Assembly (NCBI RefSeq): GCF_023525255.1 | Contig: NZ_CP073355.1 | Span: 434,001-498,000 of the forward strand | Direction of reading: 5' to 3' | DNA: 64,000 nucleotides | Source of the DNA: Thermospira aquatica | Lineage (GTDB): Bacteria > Spirochaetota > Brevinematia > Brevinematales > Thermospiraceae | Shown: positions 62,820 to 64,000 of the stretch, piece by piece | How positions within the stretch are numbered: the stretch's first letter is position 1 | How the letters are laid out: each line of letters begins with the position of its first letter | Made by a program: the position numbers and the translations under genes | The notes under the pieces: generated by a model | What the model saw: only the letters and a program-made list of their open reading frames with translations | Databases searched by the model: none | Told to the model about the DNA's origin: nothing

Positions 62820-64000
62820 CTATCGTCGTCTGCTTCCCATGACTTTTTGAAGAGTTTCTTCCATCCCCTTGGCCTGTTCATAAGGTGAAATCTTTACCTG
62901 ACTTCCTTCCCCGAGTGAAAAAGTCACAAACTGGAAATCACTTTTTACCTGGAGAACAGCGTTTTTAATCTTGATTTTTACCCCAGGATACACCGTTTTA
63001 CTTGCCGAAATCTTGGCTTCAGCAGCAAGCCCATCGATATATTTCTGGATCTCGGCAATCTGATCCTCTGTTTCTTGAAGGATTGTTTTGAGTTCGGTCT
63101 GTTTTGCCACAAGCTCATTGTAAAGAATTTCCTTGTCCGGAGGAAGAGGTCCACTGGCAAGAAGCATGGAATAGTTTGTAACCTGCTTATTGATATCGGG
63201 AAGTTGCTTTTTAATATTGTCTCTCTGCGTAATGAGTGTCATGAGTTTATCCTCTGCATCAGGATCAATCCCTGCCTCAAGAATCGTCTCCGCATAAGCC
63301 TCTGTACCCAAAAACTTCGCATTAATCTCCTGAAAAGCACGGATCCTTCCCCCTCCAATCTGAGAACGTCTTCCACCCTGACAAAAAACCCTTTTTTTGG
63401 AGCTGACATCGCTATGGAGTATGGCTTCCGTTACCACGATATCTCCTTCTGCTCGTATCGTGGCACGCTCAATAAATTTCGCATATAGATCCCCCCCGCA
63501 TACAATCTGAGCCTCATCCTTTCCCTGGATACCCTGTCTGACCACAAGATTGCCTTCAGCAGTGATATGTGCCTTGCCCACGTTCCCTTTGATCTCTACA
63601 TTTCCTCCCGCGTATACCTTAAAGGTATCATTGACATTGCCATAGACAACAACGTTCCCCGGGAAGTTGACATCTCCTGTACTTGGACCGACATCCCCCC
63701 GAACCTCATAAACCGGTTCTACGTTAATACGACCATTTTTAAATACTACCTGCCCGTTAATATCAGAAATAAGTTGGAGTCCATCGGGTGAAAGATGGTT
63801 GTTGTTTCCCGGAAGAAGGGGCACATCTTTTCCATCTCGAGCAGGCAGAACACGTCCAGTAATAGTTTTCCCTGGCTTCCCTTTCCCCGCGGGTTCTTTT
63901 ACGGCCAGGATCTGTCCAGCCACTACTGACTGTACCACATCAAGATCGTGAAAATCCACAGAACCATCTTCTTTCACTTTTACCACGGCCTTATCGCTAT
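62820..64000 (-). CDS. FapA/DUF342 family polymer-forming protein (partial)
   Basis: The gene runs off the right edge; the visible part is the C-terminal 393 residues. It matches DUF342/FapA: the entry region (PAGKGKPGKTITGRVLPARDGKDVPLLPG), then a right-handed beta-helix made of VYGNVNDTFKVYAGGNVEIKGNVG and repeated G-D/N-V units (about residues 110-220), a coiled-coil of about 90 residues (DKLMTLITQRDNIKKQLPDINKQVTNYSMLL...), and a final beta-strand pair (KTVYPGVKIKIKNAVLQV). Such proteins are linked to flagellar or surface polymers in several phyla; the role here is unknown. Confidence 0.85.
   Translation of the reverse strand, partial: SDKAVVKVKEDGSVDFHDLDVVQSVVAGQILAVKEPAGKGKPGKTITGRVLPARDGKDVPLLPGNNNHLSPDGLQLISDINGQVVFKNGRINVEPVYEVRGDVGPSTGDVNFPGNVVVYGNVNDTFKVYAGGNVEIKGNVGKAHITAEGNLVVRQGIQGKDEAQIVCGGDLYAKFIERATIRAEGDIVVTEAILHSDVSSKKRVFCQGGRRSQIGGGRIRAFQEINAKFLGTEAYAETILEAGIDPDAEDKLMTLITQRDNIKKQLPDINKQVTNYSMLLASGPLPPDKEILYNELVAKQTELKTILQETEDQIAEIQKYIDGLAAEAKISASKTVYPGVKIKIKNAVLQVKSDFQFVTFSLGEGSQVKISPYEQAKGMEETLQKVMGSRRR

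Overview
This window looks like a chromosomal segment of a flagellated, diderm, fermentative bacterium, most likely a spirochaete. The clues are FlgM behind a sigma-28-like promoter, a chemoreceptor, lipoproteins with lipoboxes, a LolA-like remnant, an AsmA-like protein, a FapA/DUF342 protein and a SpoIIE-type phosphatase. A Brevinema/Thermospira-like lineage would fit, but that is an inference: no rRNA is present to settle it. Two tRNA genes (Cys, Leu) lack an encoded CCA.

Layout. 1-7.1 kb is an accessory, decaying region: an array of a 20-bp degenerate repeat, an IS1595-like transposase relic, a LolA-like pseudogene, a broken insertion sequence (here 'IS-A', copy 1), short palindromic repeats, and the remains of a type I restriction locus with an AlbA-type regulator and a half-size HsdS broken at a C10 tract. 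7.1-31 kb is mostly housekeeping: an MCP, an IS256-family copy ('IS-B' 1), pgi-dtd, ttcA-like/gltX, IS-A copy 2, a long cluster from an EF-G-like GTPase through UPF0182, folD, rsmI and flgM, then a TrpR-like regulator with a J-domain protein, a YhcC-like radical SAM enzyme, a methyltransferase, an AsmA-like protein, and pgk-tpiA. 31.2-39.4 kb is an island bounded by IS-A copies 3 and 4. It holds a peptidoglycan-hydrolase-like effector cassette with a lipoprotein neighbour and an IS256 element whose two halves are in circularly permuted order, as expected if a circular molecule integrated through IS-A. 39.4-64 kb is again mostly core: a GH53 galactanase lipoprotein, clpB, a regulatory block (ACT-like protein, sigma-like factor, zinc-motif anti-sigma-like protein, SpoIIE phosphatase), tRNAs, yidC-mnmE-truA, TPR and envelope proteins, queA with a metallo-hydrolase, a carbonic anhydrase, a sigma-54 activator and the end of a FapA-like gene.

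How it works together. Pgi, Pgk and TpiA serve glycolysis. Gene borders with 4-nt overlaps define long operons, and several near-consensus sigma-70 promoters with 16-17 nt spacers are visible. FlgM appears to be made from its own sigma-28 promoter. The most unusual content is the 20-bp repeat family with variation restricted to a few positions, the circularly permuted island with its orphan effector module, and short palindromic repeats that have become part of an IS.
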